From contig NZ_SPDV01000007.1 of the NCBI RefSeq assembly GCF_004564275.1, positions 124,001-188,000 of the forward strand: 64,000 nucleotides of DNA, read 5' to 3'. This DNA is from Sphingomonas parva (ex Maeng et al. 2020) (GTDB taxonomy: Bacteria > Pseudomonadota > Alphaproteobacteria > Sphingomonadales > Sphingomonadaceae). Positions 1-10,488 of this stretch are shown here, in pieces (positions within the stretch are counted from its first letter, which is position 1; the number at the start of each line of letters is the position of its first letter). Position numbers and translations under genes: made by a program. The notes beneath the pieces were generated by a model, which was given only the letters and a program-made list of their open reading frames with translations, had not been told where the DNA came from and did no database searches.

Positions 1-797
1 TGCTGGATCGCGCCGGAGATGCCGACGGCGACGTAGAGTTCCGGAGCGACGATCTTGCCGGTCTGGCCGACCTGATAATCGTTCGGCGCATAGCCCGCAT
101 CGACCGCCGCGCGGCTGGCGCCGACGGCCGCGCCGAGCTTGTCGGCCAGCGGATCGATATATTGGTGGAACTGCTCGGCCGAACCGAGGGCACGGCCGCC
201 CGAAACGATGATCTTGGCGCTGGTCAGCTCCGGACGCTCCGAAGCGGCGATCTCGGCCCCGACGAAGCTCGACAGGCCTTGGTCACCCGCGCCCGAGACG
301 CGCTCGACGGTCCCCGATCCGCCCTCGCGCGGCGCCTTGTCGAAGGCAGTGGCGCGCACCGTCAGCACCTTTTTCGCGTCCGAAGACTTCACCGTGGCGA
401 TCGCATTGCCCGCGTAGATCGGGCGGACGAACGTGTCCTCGCCCTCGATCGCGATGACGTCCGAGATCTGCATGACGTCGAGCAGCGCCGCGACACGGGG
501 TGCGATGTTCTTGCCGGTCGTCGTCGCAGGCGCGACGAACGCATCGTGGCCTTCCATCAGCGAGACGGCGAGCGGCGCGACGTTCTCCGCCAGCTGATGG
601 GCCAGCGACGCATCCTCGGCGAGGTGGACCTTGCCGACGCCCGCGATCCTCGCGGCGGCTTCGGCGACGGCGGCGGCACCCGCGTCGCCGGCGACGAGGA
701 GGTGAACCTCGCCGAGGCTGGCGGCCGCGGTCACCGCGGAAAGCGTGGCGTCCTTCAGATCGCCATTCTCATGTTCGACGAGTACGAGGGTCTTCAT
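1..797 (-). CDS. etfA: Electron transfer flavoprotein alpha subunit, 3' end missing
   Basis: FAD-carrying subunit of the soluble EtfAB heterodimer, which passes electrons from acyl-CoA and other dehydrogenases to ETF:ubiquinone oxidoreductase. The frame opens with [17 protein letters not shown] and shows the family's C-terminal FAD-binding block: [12 protein letters not shown], then [16 protein letters not shown], then [18 protein letters not shown]. About 265 codons are visible and the gene runs off the left edge; a family length near 310 suggests about 45 residues are missing. The start ATG overlaps the etfB stop by 4 bases (ATGA), so the two subunits are translationally coupled. Confidence 0.96.
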   Translation of the reverse strand, partial: MKTLVLVEHENGDLKDATLSAVTAAASLGEVHLLVAGDAGAAAVAEAAARIAGVGKVHLAEDASLAHQLAENVAPLAVSLMEGHDAFVAPATTTGKNIAPRVAALLDVMQISDVIAIEGEDTFVRPIYAGNAIATVKSSDAKKVLTVRATAFDKAPREGGSGTVERVSGAGDQGLSSFVGAEIAASERPELTSAKIIVSGGRALGSAEQFHQYIDPLADKLGAAVGASRAAVDAGYAPNDYQVGQTGKIVAPELYVAVGISGAIQ

Positions 798-1543
798 CCG
801 ATCACTCCCACGGTCCGGAGGCGGTCGATCAGCTCGTCGACGGAGCCGACCTTGACGCCGGCTTCACGCTTCGACGGCTCGCGCACCTGCAAGGTCGTCA
901 GGCGCGGCGCGATGTCGACCCCGTAATCGGCCGGGCTCTTGGTCGCGAGCGGCTTCGACTTCGCCTTCATGATGTTCGGCAGCGAGGCGTATCGCGGCTC
1001 GTTGAGGCGAAGATCGGTGGTGACGATCGCCGGCAGCTTCAGGCGCACCGTCTCGAGCCCGCCGTCGACCTCGCGGGTGACGCTGACCGCCTCGCCCTCC
1101 ACCTCGACCTTCGACGCGAAGGTGCCCTGCGCCCAGCCGAGCAGCGCGGCGAGCATCTGGCCGGTCTGGTTGGAATCGTCGTCGATCGCCTGCTTGCCCA
1201 GGATCACCATGCCGGGCTGCTCCTCGGCCGCGATCTTGGTCAGGATCTTGGCGACGGCGAGCGGCTCGACATTGTCGTCGGTCTGGACGAGGATCGCGCG
1301 GTCGGCACCCATCGCGAGGGCGGTGCGCAGCGTCTCCTGCGCCTTCGCCGGACCGATCGACACGACGACGATCTCCGTCGCGACGCCCTTCTCCTTCAGG
1401 CGGATCGCTTCCTCGACCGCGATCTCGTCGAAGGGATTCATGCTCATCTTGACGTTGGCGAGATCGACGCCGGTGCCGTCGGCCTTGACCCGCGGCTTCA
1501 CGTTATAGTCGATCACCCGCTTCACCGGGACGAGAAGCTTCAT
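794..1543 (-). CDS. etfB: Electron transfer flavoprotein beta subunit
   Basis: The 249-residue AMP-binding partner of EtfA. It begins [19 protein letters not shown] and carries family landmarks: [27 protein letters not shown], and the ETF-beta signature region [32 protein letters not shown] purine-rich Shine-Dalgarno (GAGAGGA) lies just before the ATG. It is the first gene of the etfB-etfA pair. A 235-base gap with a large palindromic element separates it from sucC upstream. Confidence 0.97.
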   Translation of the reverse strand: MKLLVPVKRVIDYNVKPRVKADGTGVDLANVKMSMNPFDEIAVEEAIRLKEKGVATEIVVVSIGPAKAQETLRTALAMGADRAILVQTDDNVEPLAVAKILTKIAAEEQPGMVILGKQAIDDDSNQTGQMLAALLGWAQGTFASKVEVEGEAVSVTREVDGGLETVRLKLPAIVTTDLRLNEPRYASLPNIMKAKSKPLATKSPADYGVDIAPRLTTLQVREPSKREAGVKVGSVDELIDRLRTVGVIG

Positions 1544-1564
1544 GCTGTCCTCTCCTCAAAAGCC

Positions 1565-1740
1565 CCCTCCCCTCGAGGGGGAGGGTTGCGCAGCCTTGGC
1601 GAGCCTCTTCGGCGAGCTTAGGCGAAGCTGGGAGGAGGTGACAGACGCGGCGAGTCACCGCCGACGGTGTCACCCTCTCCAACTCCCCTAGCTCAGCTTC
1701 GCTTCGCCAAGGCTTCGTGTCCTCCCCCATCCGGGAGAGA
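1565..1740. repeat. Large palindromic intergenic module
   Basis: The gap between etfB and sucC is filled by nested inverted repeats. CCCTCCCC (1565-1572) pairs with GGGGAGGG (1578-1585). AGCCTTGGCGA (1592-1602) is the exact reverse complement of TCGCCAAGGCT (1704-1714). GGTGACA (1637-1643) pairs with TGTCACC (1668-1674). A CTCCCCC...GGGAGAG element ends the unit near 1740. No convincing gene lies here. It looks like a dispersed non-coding repeat, and on RNA could fold into a long hairpin at the 3' end of sucC. Confidence 0.6.
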
Positions 1741-1778
1741 ATGAACGCGACGCCAGTAGCTTGACCCTTACGTTAACG

Positions 1779-2978
1779 TCAAGCAGCGTCCTTCACCGCC
1801 GCGACGATCTTCTGGGCAGCGTCGCCGAGATCGTTCGCGGGGACGATGGCGAGGCCGGAATCGGCGAGGATCGCCTTGCCTTCCTCGACATTCGTGCCCT
1901 CCAGACGGACGACGAGCGGCACCTTGAGATCGACCTCGCGCGCCGCGGCGACGATTCCGTCGGCGATGATGTCGCAGCGCATGATGCCGCCGAAGATGTT
2001 GACGAGGATGCCCTTCACCGCAGGATCGGAGAGGATGATCTTGAACGCCGCGGTGACCTTCTCCTTGGACGCGCCGCCGCCGACGTCGAGGAAGTTGGCC
2101 GGGAAGGCGCCGTTCAGCTTGATGATGTCCATCGTCGCCATGGCGAGGCCGGCGCCGTTCACCATGCAGCCGATGTCGCCGTCGAGCTTGATGTAGGCCA
2201 GATCGTACTTGGACGCCTCGACCTCCATCGGATCCTCCTCGGTCTCGTCGCGCAGCGCCTCGACGTCCGGGTGGCGGAACAGGGCGTTCGAGTCGAAGCT
2301 CATCTTCGCGTCGAGGACCAGGAGCCGGCCGTCCTCGGTCTCGACCAGGGGATTGATCTCCAGCATCGCGCAGTCGAGCGCGAGGAACGCCTCGTAAAGC
2401 TTCTTCGCGAGCGCCTGGGCCTGCTTGTTGAGATCGCCCTGGAGCTTCAGCGCGAAGGCGAGGGCGCGTCCATGGTGCGGCATGAAGCCCTGCACCGGGT
2501 CGATCGTGATCGTCGTGATCCGCTCCGGCGTATCGTGGGCGACGGCCTCGATGTCCATGCCGCCCTCGGTCGAGACGACCATGGCGACGCGGCCGGTGGC
2601 CCGATCGACGAGTAGCGCCAGATAATATTCCTTGGCGATGTCGACGCCGTCGGTGACGTAGAGGCGGTTCACCTCCTTGCCCGCTTCGCCGGTCTGGATG
2701 GTGACCAGGGTCTTGCCCAGCATCTCCTCGGCGTTGGTGCGCACCTCGTCGACCGACTTGGCGAGGCGAACGCCGCCCTTGGCGTCCGGTCCGAGCTCCT
2801 TGAACTTGCCCTTGCCGCGGCCGCCGGCGTGGATCTGCGCCTTGACGACGTAGAGCGGCCCGGGAAGGCGGCCGGCTGCGGCGACGGCTTCCTCGACGGT
2901 GAGAGCGGCATGGCCGGCGGGAACGGGGATGCCGTGCTTGGCGAGCAGTTCCTTCGCCTGATATTCGTGGATGTTCAT
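1779..2978 (-). CDS. sucC: Succinyl-CoA synthetase beta subunit (ADP-forming)
   Basis: TCA-cycle enzyme subunit that binds the nucleotide and succinate; with SucD it makes succinate and ATP from succinyl-CoA. At 399 residues it has the expected length. It starts [20 protein letters not shown] and has an N-terminal ATP-grasp domain with [15 protein letters not shown], then [20 protein letters not shown]. The C-terminal ligase domain contains [16 protein letters not shown] and [12 protein letters not shown] sucD is normally directly downstream, but here the next gene on this strand is etfB. Confidence 0.97.
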   Translation of the reverse strand: MNIHEYQAKELLAKHGIPVPAGHAALTVEEAVAAAGRLPGPLYVVKAQIHAGGRGKGKFKELGPDAKGGVRLAKSVDEVRTNAEEMLGKTLVTIQTGEAGKEVNRLYVTDGVDIAKEYYLALLVDRATGRVAMVVSTEGGMDIEAVAHDTPERITTITIDPVQGFMPHHGRALAFALKLQGDLNKQAQALAKKLYEAFLALDCAMLEINPLVETEDGRLLVLDAKMSFDSNALFRHPDVEALRDETEEDPMEVEASKYDLAYIKLDGDIGCMVNGAGLAMATMDIIKLNGAFPANFLDVGGGASKEKVTAAFKIILSDPAVKGILVNIFGGIMRCDIIADGIVAAAREVDLKVPLVVRLEGTNVEEGKAILADSGLAIVPANDLGDAAQKIVAAVKDAA

Positions 2979-3057
2979 GGGGAGGGGAGCTTCCTCGTAA
3001 GGTGGAAGGGTTGGCGGCCCTTAAGCACAGGAGAGGGCGGAATCCAAGCGCACCGGC

Positions 3058-3375
3058 TCAGGTCGAAAGCGCGCAGCCCACCCCCGCCCGGGCGATCACG
3101 GCATAGACTTCCGGATCGAGATCGGAGCGATGGGCGAGAAGGAATGCGGGAAGCCCCATCTCCTTCGGCCGCTCGCCGGCCTTGTCCTTGAGCCGGCTGA
3201 TGCTGCGCAGCTGCGCGATCGAGAGCTTGTCGACCATGCGCTCGGCGATGCAGCTCGAAACCGGCCTCGAGAGCCCGGCGTCGGTCAGTGCGGTCTCGAT
3301 CCGGTTCTCCGCCACGGCCCCGCAGCCGGCGAGCGAGAGGCAGGCGGCGGCAGCAAGCAGGGCAGTGCGCATCAT
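3058..3375 (-). CDS. Small putative lipoprotein
   Basis: A 105-residue protein of unknown function. The start is set at MMRTALLAAAACLSLAGC because GGAGAG precedes the double ATG and the sequence then reads as a lipoprotein signal with lipobox LAGC. The mature part (GAVAENRIETAL onward) has two further cysteines, in SCIAERM and VGCALST, which might form a disulfide. A longer upstream extension of the frame is not signal-like and was dropped. It is divergent from the membrane protein starting at 3455. Confidence 0.65.
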   Translation of the reverse strand: MMRTALLAAAACLSLAGCGAVAENRIETALTDAGLSRPVSSCIAERMVDKLSIAQLRSISRLKDKAGERPKEMGLPAFLLAHRSDLDPEVYAVIARAGVGCALST

Positions 3376-3454
3376 CTCTCCATTCCCGATCCGATTTCGA
3401 ATAGCCGGCGATACGCTGCGGAACAACGCCGGCCCGGACCGATTGGATGCCGCG

Positions 3455-3895
3455 ATGCCGACGAACCTCGCCGAATGGACGATCCGGATGGTGATGCTGG
3501 TCCTCGCCGGCCTCGTCACCCTGTCGATCCTCGGCTCGCTTGCCGCCGTGTCGAACGATGCCGCCTGGGCGCCGCGCGGCTTTTCCTCCGAACCGAACGA
3601 GGCCTCGACGCCTCCGTCTCAAGACCGCCCAGCCTCGCAGGTGCCCGAGAGCCAAATGGAGCGGACAGCCGAGCGGAACGCCGCTCCGCCGGCGTCCACC
3701 GAGGGCGGTGGCGTCCGGAGCCCGGCCTCGGCAACGCCGGCGGAGACCACCGGGCAGGACCGCTGGCTGGAGGCGATCGCTTATGCCTTGCTGGCCCTTG
3801 CGGGACTGCTCGCCCTTGCTATCCTCCTGCTCTGGCGGGGGCTTCGTCACATGCGCCGGATCGCCGACGCAGCCGAGGGGCGGCTGCGCTACTGA
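3455..3895 (+). CDS. Two-helix membrane protein, unknown function
   Basis: A 146-residue protein I do not recognise. It starts MPTNLAEWTIRMVMLVLAGL, with one hydrophobic helix near residues 11-31. A charged, proline/alanine-rich stretch follows (about 40-100), then a second helix around YALLALAGLLALAILLLW and a basic C-terminal tail. Topology would place the loop in the periplasm. The start was chosen at the ATG directly before the first helix. The Shine-Dalgarno is weak. Confidence 0.55.
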   Translation: MPTNLAEWTIRMVMLVLAGLVTLSILGSLAAVSNDAAWAPRGFSSEPNEASTPPSQDRPASQVPESQMERTAERNAAPPASTEGGGVRSPASATPAETTGQDRWLEAIAYALLALAGLLALAILLLWRGLRHMRRIADAAEGRLRY

Positions 3896-3935
3896 ATCAC
3901 GCGCCCGCGCGCCGGGCGGCAACAGGGAGAGACCA

Positions 3936-4820
3936 GTGACCCTCAAGCCGATCCTCGTCCGGGCCCTGCCCGTCGTCGCTTTTGCTGCCGCGGCCGTGGC
4001 AGCCGCACCCGCCGCGGCGCAGGCGCAGGACTCGGAAGCTTTGCCCGACCGGACGAGCGACCGTCCTGCGGACCGCAACAGCCTGACCATCGGCGCGGGC
4101 GCCGCCTATATCCCGAGCTACGAGGGGTCGGACGATTACATCGTCCAGCCGATCGGCGTCGCCATGGGAAAGGTCTCCGGGATCAGCTTCATCACCCGCG
4201 GGCCGGGGATCGCCATCGACCTCATCCCCGATGCCGAGGATGCACCGATCACCCTCGAGCTGGGACCGGTTGCCTACGTCCGCCTGGACCGCACCGCCAG
4301 GATCAAGGATGCCCAGGTTCGCGCGCTCGGCGAGATCGACACGGCGATCGAACTCGGCTTCCAGACAGGGATCGCGAAGCAGGGGGTTCTCCACCAATAT
4401 GACAGCCTCGGCATCCGCGCGACCTGGCAGTACGATCTGACCGACACCCACAAGAGCGCGGTTTTCAGCCCCTCGATCGAATACAGCACTCCGCTCAGCA
4501 CGCGGACCTATGCGACTCTTAGCGCATCGGCCGAGCATGTCGGCGACGGCTACGCCCGCACCTATTTCAGCGTCAGCCCGGCGGGCTCGCTCGCCAGCGG
4601 CCTTCCCGTCTACAATGCGAACAGCGGGTGGAAATCGATGCGGCTCGGTCTGTTCCTCGCGCAGACGCTGACCGGCGACCTGCGCAATCCGGGTCTCTCC
4701 CTGTTCGGCGCGGCGGCCTATTCGCGCCTGCAGGGGGATTTCAAGCGCAGCCCGATCGTGTCGATTGCCGGCGATGCGGATCAATTCTCGGGCTTGCTGG
4801 GGCTGGCCTACACGTTCTAG
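3936..4820 (+). CDS. MipA/OmpV family outer-membrane protein
   Basis: Predicted outer-membrane beta-barrel of the MltA-interacting protein (MipA/OmpV) family, 294 residues. The GTG start is preceded by AGGGAGAG. The first residues are a signal peptide ending in AAPAAAQAQ. The mature part opens with the family block LTIGAGAAYIPSYEGSDDY, alternates short amphipathic strands and ends in the aromatic LLGLAYTF typical of barrel proteins. In other bacteria MipA bridges murein hydrolases and synthases; that role here is inference. Confidence 0.85.
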   Translation: MTLKPILVRALPVVAFAAAAVAAAPAAAQAQDSEALPDRTSDRPADRNSLTIGAGAAYIPSYEGSDDYIVQPIGVAMGKVSGISFITRGPGIAIDLIPDAEDAPITLELGPVAYVRLDRTARIKDAQVRALGEIDTAIELGFQTGIAKQGVLHQYDSLGIRATWQYDLTDTHKSAVFSPSIEYSTPLSTRTYATLSASAEHVGDGYARTYFSVSPAGSLASGLPVYNANSGWKSMRLGLFLAQTLTGDLRNPGLSLFGAAAYSRLQGDFKRSPIVSIAGDADQFSGLLGLAYTF

Positions 4821-4860
4821 CCTCCACGCGGGAACCTCCCGCGTCTCCGGGACTTGAGAC

Positions 4861-5304
4861 ATGTTAGTAATCTGGGAGCGTCTCTGCGTGTTGAGAGGAT
4901 GTTCTGGACTGGTGGTCGCCGGACTATGCCTTACTGCGGCTCTTCCCGCGAATGCGCGGAAGCCCGGGCCGGAACCTCAATCGCCTCTAGCCGCGGCGCG
5001 GGCCCATGAGGCTCTCGTCCTCAGCGGGATCGGCCGGACCAGGCATGCGCGTGCGCTTCCCCTGGTACCGATGGCCGGCGTCCGCGACGCCGGCGACAGC
5101 CTCGGCGACCTGCGCACCGCGCCTCCGCAGACGCGCATGCTGCGCAGCCTTCCGCTTCACGAGCAGGTGGATGTCGGCCTGGGCCTTTTCGCGGTCACCG
5201 GCGCGACGGTGAAGGAGCGCGAGCTCGGCCGCACCGATCCGATCCGCGACGTGGCGCCGCGAACCAGCCGCGTCGCCGGCGCAGGGCTTCGCGTCAACTT
5301 CTGA
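4861..5304 (+). CDS. Putative exported protein, unknown function
   Basis: A 147-residue frame starting MLVIWERLCVLRGC, with a hydrophobic stretch near residues 15-32 ending in LPANARK, a possible signal peptide with an unusually long n-region. The remainder is proline- and arginine-rich with no motif I recognise. A hairpin at 5321-5349 follows closely, supporting the 3' end. It sits 40 bases after the MipA gene and may be cotranscribed. Confidence 0.45.
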   Translation: MLVIWERLCVLRGCSGLVVAGLCLTAALPANARKPGPEPQSPLAAARAHEALVLSGIGRTRHARALPLVPMAGVRDAGDSLGDLRTAPPQTRMLRSLPLHEQVDVGLGLFAVTGATVKERELGRTDPIRDVAPRTSRVAGAGLRVNF

Positions 5305-5320
5305 TCGCCGGACACGAAAA

Positions 5321-5349
5321 CGCCCGCCCCGGCGTTGCCGGAGCGGGCG
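5321..5349. terminator. Bidirectional terminator hairpin
   Basis: CGCCCGCCCCGGC, a 3-base loop, then GCCGGAGCGGGCG: a 13-base stem with one mismatch between two converging genes (4861-5304 forward, 5371-5586 reverse). On the reverse strand the stem is followed by TTTTCG, so it fits an intrinsic terminator for the reverse gene best. Confidence 0.6.
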
Positions 5350-5370
5350 CCTCCTTGAAATGGGCAGCCG

Positions 5371-5586
5371 TTACGGCGTGACCGGAACTTCCTCGTCATC
5401 GTCGTTGGTGAGCAGGACCACGGCGACGACAAGCGCCACGATCACCGCCAACGGCAGGATGAAGCCGCCGCGAATCTCGCTGTCGGCCTGAACCGACTCG
5501 GCGGCCGGTGCCGGCGCGGCGCTCTGCGCTGCAGCGACGGTCGGCGCAGCGACAAGGCTGGCGGCCACAGCGGCCGCGGTGAACAT
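5371..5586 (-). CDS. Small single-span membrane protein with acidic tail
   Basis: A 71-residue protein of unknown function. The start is taken as MFTAAAVAASLVAAPTVAAA, which forms a clear signal peptide cut near AAAQ. TTG codons two and three codons upstream are alternative starts. The short mature part has one strongly hydrophobic helix, GGFILPLAVIVALVVAVVLL, followed by the acidic tail TNDDDEEVPVTP. Small proteins with this layout are frequent in sphingomonads (general impression). The upstream 200 bases are relatively AT-rich and likely contain its promoter. Confidence 0.6.
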   Translation of the reverse strand: MFTAAAVAASLVAAPTVAAAQSAAPAPAAESVQADSEIRGGFILPLAVIVALVVAVVLLTNDDDEEVPVTP

Positions 5587-5786
5587 CTTCAACAAGTCCC
5601 CAACTCCCCTTTGCTTGGTTCGACTTCGGTGTCTTCTTCTATAACGGGGATCAAGGGCGAGGGAGGGTTTCTCAACCAAAACGGTGGCAAAACGACACCA
5701 ATCCAAGTCGGCTGTGGCGAAGATGCCACATCTGGGTGCAGTCGCGGCCTTTCCCGAGTGAACCCGATCGCCTATAAGCACAAAGC

Positions 5787-6860
5787 GTGAACGCCCTGCG
5801 CAAGATCATCCACGTCGACATGGACGCTTTCTACGCGTCGGTGGAGCAGCGCGACCATCCCGAGTTGCGCGGCAAGCCGATCGCCGTCGGCGGAGGCGTG
5901 CGGGGCGTGGTCGCGGCGGCGAGCTACGAAGCGAGGCGCTTCGGCGTGCGCTCTGCGATGCCCGCGGTGACGGCACGCCGCCGCTGCCCCGAACTGATCT
6001 TCGTAAAGCCGAGGTTCGACGCCTATCGCGCCGTCTCCCAGCAGATTCGCGCGATCTTCCTGGACTATACGCCGCACGTCGAGCCGCTCAGCCTCGACGA
6101 AGCCTATCTGGACGTGACCGAGGACCTCAAGGGCATCGGCATCGCCACCAGGATTGCCGAGGAGATACGGGCCAGGATCCTGGCGGAGACCGGCCTCACG
6201 GCGTCGGCCGGAGTCTCGTACAACAAGTTCCTGGCGAAGCTTGCGTCCGATCAGAACAAGCCGAACGGACTTTGCGTCGTCACCCCGGCGCGCGGGCCGG
6301 CGTTCGTCGAGTCGCTGCCGGTCGCGCGCTTCCACGGGGTGGGGCCGAAGACCGCGGAGAAGATGAAGCGCTTGGGCATCGAGACGGGGGCCGATCTCAA
6401 GACGCGCAGCCTCGACTGGCTTGCCGCGCACTTCGGCAGCTCGGCCCAATATTATCACGACCTCGCCCGCGGCATCTGCCACCGGCAGGTGAAAGCCGAT
6501 CGTCCGTACAAGTCGGTCAGCGCCGAAGACACGTTCATGACTGACCTGGCGGAACCCCAGGCGCTGCTCGACGAGCTAGAGCGGATCGGCCGCCACGTCT
6601 GGACCCGGATCGAAGCGAAGGGGCTGAGGGGCCGGACCGTCAATCTCAAGGTCAAATACGCGGATTTTCAGATCGTCAGCCGCGCCCGATCGACGACGGT
6701 CATGGTCCGGGACGTCGAGGAGTTCGTCGAGACCGGGCGCGCCCTGCTCCGCACCCTGCTGCCGCCCGCCAAGAGCATTCGCCTGCTCGGCCTCGGCCTC
6801 TCCAACCTCATCGAGGGCGAAGCGGCGCCCGGTCCAGTGCCGCTCGAGCTCCCGCTGTAG
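5787..6860 (+). CDS. dinB: DNA polymerase IV (Y family)
   Basis: Translesion polymerase of 357 residues. The GTG start gives MNALRKIIHVDMDAFYASVE. Metal-binding catalytic residues are visible: D11 in VDMDAFYASVE and D104-E105 in SLDEAYLDV. The steric-gate region and the palm motif ASAGVSYNKFLAKLASDQNKP follow. The helix-hairpin-helix segment is at VARFHGVGPKTAEKMKRLGI, and the little-finger domain occupies the last 110 residues. I could not find a clear C-terminal beta-clamp motif of QL(S/D)LF type. It appears monocistronic. Confidence 0.96.
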   Translation: MNALRKIIHVDMDAFYASVEQRDHPELRGKPIAVGGGVRGVVAAASYEARRFGVRSAMPAVTARRRCPELIFVKPRFDAYRAVSQQIRAIFLDYTPHVEPLSLDEAYLDVTEDLKGIGIATRIAEEIRARILAETGLTASAGVSYNKFLAKLASDQNKPNGLCVVTPARGPAFVESLPVARFHGVGPKTAEKMKRLGIETGADLKTRSLDWLAAHFGSSAQYYHDLARGICHRQVKADRPYKSVSAEDTFMTDLAEPQALLDELERIGRHVWTRIEAKGLRGRTVNLKVKYADFQIVSRARSTTVMVRDVEEFVETGRALLRTLLPPAKSIRLLGLGLSNLIEGEAAPGPVPLELPL

Positions 6861-6897
6861 GGACGGGCGGATCCGAGAGGAGAGAGGCGGCTGCGGC

Positions 6898-7203
6898 CTA
6901 GATGATCTCGACCTCGTGGGCGCGCACGATGATCCTTTCCTGGCGGAACAGGATCTCGAGCTCGGCGCGGTACTTCTCCCACCAATTGCGGTCGATGCCG
7001 TCGCTCATCACCTCGAAGATCACGATCTGATCACGACTGCGCTCGCCCTCGTCTTCCCACAGGCCCTCGGCCGGGCTGCGGGTGAAGGCGGTGAGCCCCC
7101 CGAAGCGGGCGACGAGCTCCTCGCGCACCTGCTCGTAAGGCGCATGGCCGAAGCGGTGACCCTCGTTGTCGCAGAGCGGCAGGAGAATTTCGACGATGTG
7201 CAT
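6898..7203 (-). CDS. Conserved hypothetical protein
   Basis: A 101-residue soluble protein beginning MHIVEILLPLCDNEGHRFGH. Recognisable conserved pieces are REELVARFGGLTAFTRSPAEGLWED, a DQIVIFEVM strand, then WWEKYRAELEILFRQERIIVRA. I believe similar short proteins occur in many proteobacteria without an assigned function. It has no signal peptide or membrane segment. It is divergent from the thiC riboswitch region. Confidence 0.7.
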   Translation of the reverse strand: MHIVEILLPLCDNEGHRFGHAPYEQVREELVARFGGLTAFTRSPAEGLWEDEGERSRDQIVIFEVMSDGIDRNWWEKYRAELEILFRQERIIVRAHEVEII

Positions 7204-7257
7204 CTCCGATCAACGCAGCGGCTTCCTGAGTGCTCCGCTTTGGCCTATGGGGAACCA

Positions 7258-7352
7258 TTCCCCGGGGGACCGCGCCCAAGACGCGGTTGAGAGGCGGGCT
7301 TCCTGGCCCGCGACCCGTCGAACCTGATCCGGCTGACACCGGCGTAGGGAGG
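7258..7352 (+). ncRNA. TPP riboswitch (THI element)
   Basis: Leader of thiC. The diagnostic thiamine-pyrophosphate aptamer elements are present in order. P2 is ACCGCG pairing with CGCGGTT, followed by the conserved TTGAGAG. The second half reads CGAACCTGATCCGGCTGACACC, then GGCGTAGGGA, close to the consensus AACCTGATCTGGATAATGCCAGCGTAGGGA. About 50 bases separate it from the thiC start, a typical distance for control of translation or early termination when TPP is abundant. Confidence 0.93.
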
Positions 7353-7393
7353 GAGACGGATAGGCCAGACCTCGCCGCTCTCCATCCACCTAG

Positions 7394-9265
<1,872 letters not shown>

Positions 9266-9271
9266 GGGCCG

Positions 9272-9303
9272 GCGGCCGGCGCAGCATCTGTTGCGCCGGC
9301 CGC
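9272..9303 (+). terminator. thiC terminator
   Basis: GCGGCCGGCGC (9272-9282) pairs perfectly with GCGCCGGCCGC (9293-9303) around a 10-base loop. It begins six bases after the thiC stop and is followed a few bases later by TGTTTTCC, a short T-rich run. Confidence 0.65.
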
Positions 9304-9341
9304 GCCTTCGTGTTTTCCTGCTCCCGGCCAGGGGGAAGCCG

Positions 9342-9929
9342 ATGGACCGACGCAGGATGATGGCGACCGTGGCGGCAGCTCTCGCTGTCGCCGCCTGCGG
9401 CAGCGGGAGGGACACGCCGAGCTCGGATACGGCCGCCAATGGCGCCTCTCCGGCCGCGGCGGCCGCCGTCACTCCGCAACCGGCCTCGAACGCAGCAGCC
9501 GCGGCGGCGCCCGACGCCGCGCCAGTGCCCTACACTCTCGCCGCCAACGGGCTCGCGCCCGGCCTGACCTTCGGCATGCCGCAGGCGGATGTCGTCAGGG
9601 CGGCGACGGCCGTGTTCGGAACGCCGGAGCGCCGCGAGCACAATGACGCATGCGGCGAGGGACCGATGGATTTCGTCCAGTTCGGGAACCTCCAGCTCGG
9701 TTTCCAGGAGGGCAGGTTCGCCGGCTGGTCGCTCGGCGGGAGCAAACCGGTGCTGCATACGGCGGGCGGCCTGACTGTCGGCGCGCCGCGTAGCGCCCTG
9801 GGCGACACGCCGGTGGACGAGGAATCGAGCATCGGGCCAGAGTTCGACGTCGGCGGCGTCGGCGGATTCCTCGACGAGCAGGACAAGGTGATGGCCTTGT
9901 GGGCCGGCTCTCCTTGTCAGTTCCGCTGA
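9342..9929 (+). CDS. Putative lipoprotein, unknown function
   Basis: A 195-residue protein. The ATG is preceded by GGGGGAAG, and MDRRRMMATVAAALAVAACGS reads as a lipoprotein signal (lipobox AVAAC). An alanine/threonine-rich linker follows, then a globular part with LTFGMPQADVVRAATAVFGTPERREHNDACGEGPMDF over two strands. Two cysteines (DAC and SPC) may pair. No function assigned. Confidence 0.6.
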   Translation: MDRRRMMATVAAALAVAACGSGRDTPSSDTAANGASPAAAAAVTPQPASNAAAAAAPDAAPVPYTLAANGLAPGLTFGMPQADVVRAATAVFGTPERREHNDACGEGPMDFVQFGNLQLGFQEGRFAGWSLGGSKPVLHTAGGLTVGAPRSALGDTPVDEESSIGPEFDVGGVGGFLDEQDKVMALWAGSPCQFR

Positions 9930-9951
9930 ACAGCCGGAGCGTCGCGCGCGC

Positions 9952-10362
9952 GTGCTGAACGGCGCCGTGCTCGCGCACGTGGCGCTCGTCGTCCGCGACT
10001 ATGACGAGGCGATCGCCTGGTATTGCGAGAGGCTCGGCTTCACGCTCGTGGCGGACGACCACCAGCCCGAACAGGGCAAGAGATGGGTATTGGTCGCGCC
10101 GCCCGGCGGAGGGGGCACGAGCCTGCTCCTCGCGCGGGCCGCGACGCAAGAGCAGGAAGCACTCGTCGGCCGGCAGGCCGGCGGCCGCGTGTTCCTGTTC
10201 CTCCACACCGATGATTTCCGGCGGGATTTCGAGACGCTGAAGGCCCGCGGCGTCCGTTTCGTCCGGCCGCCGGCGGAGCAGCCTTACGGCATCGTCGCCG
10301 TGTTCGAGGACCTCTACGGAAATCTCTGGGATCTGGTCGAGCCGAGCCTGCCGCCGCGCTGA
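9952..10362 (+). CDS. VOC-family (glyoxalase/bleomycin resistance-like) protein
   Basis: A 136-residue vicinal-oxygen-chelate fold protein. It starts (GTG) MLNGAVLAHVALVVRDYDEA and has the paired beta-alpha-beta-beta-beta units of the family. The first is AIAWYCERLGFTLVADD; the second ends in AVFEDLYGNLWDLVEPS. Candidate metal ligands are H in LAHVALVV and E in VFEDLYGNLWDLVE. The substrate cannot be read from the sequence. It lies 22 bases after the lipoprotein gene. Confidence 0.85.
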   Translation: MLNGAVLAHVALVVRDYDEAIAWYCERLGFTLVADDHQPEQGKRWVLVAPPGGGGTSLLLARAATQEQEALVGRQAGGRVFLFLHTDDFRRDFETLKARGVRFVRPPAEQPYGIVAVFEDLYGNLWDLVEPSLPPR

Positions 10363-10488
10363 CGCCAGCCGCCCTCGCCGCGGCTCGCTCGGCGACTGGT
10401 CCGGATCGGAGATGGTCGTGGTCGGATCGTTCCCGCAGGCTGCAATCTTCGGTATGACAGTCCTTCTGAACCGATGGGGGGATTGGTG

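Noticed and set aside
3376-3519. Upstream extension of the small lipoprotein frame
   Set aside because: It adds a non-signal N terminus before a good lipobox start with Shine-Dalgarno.
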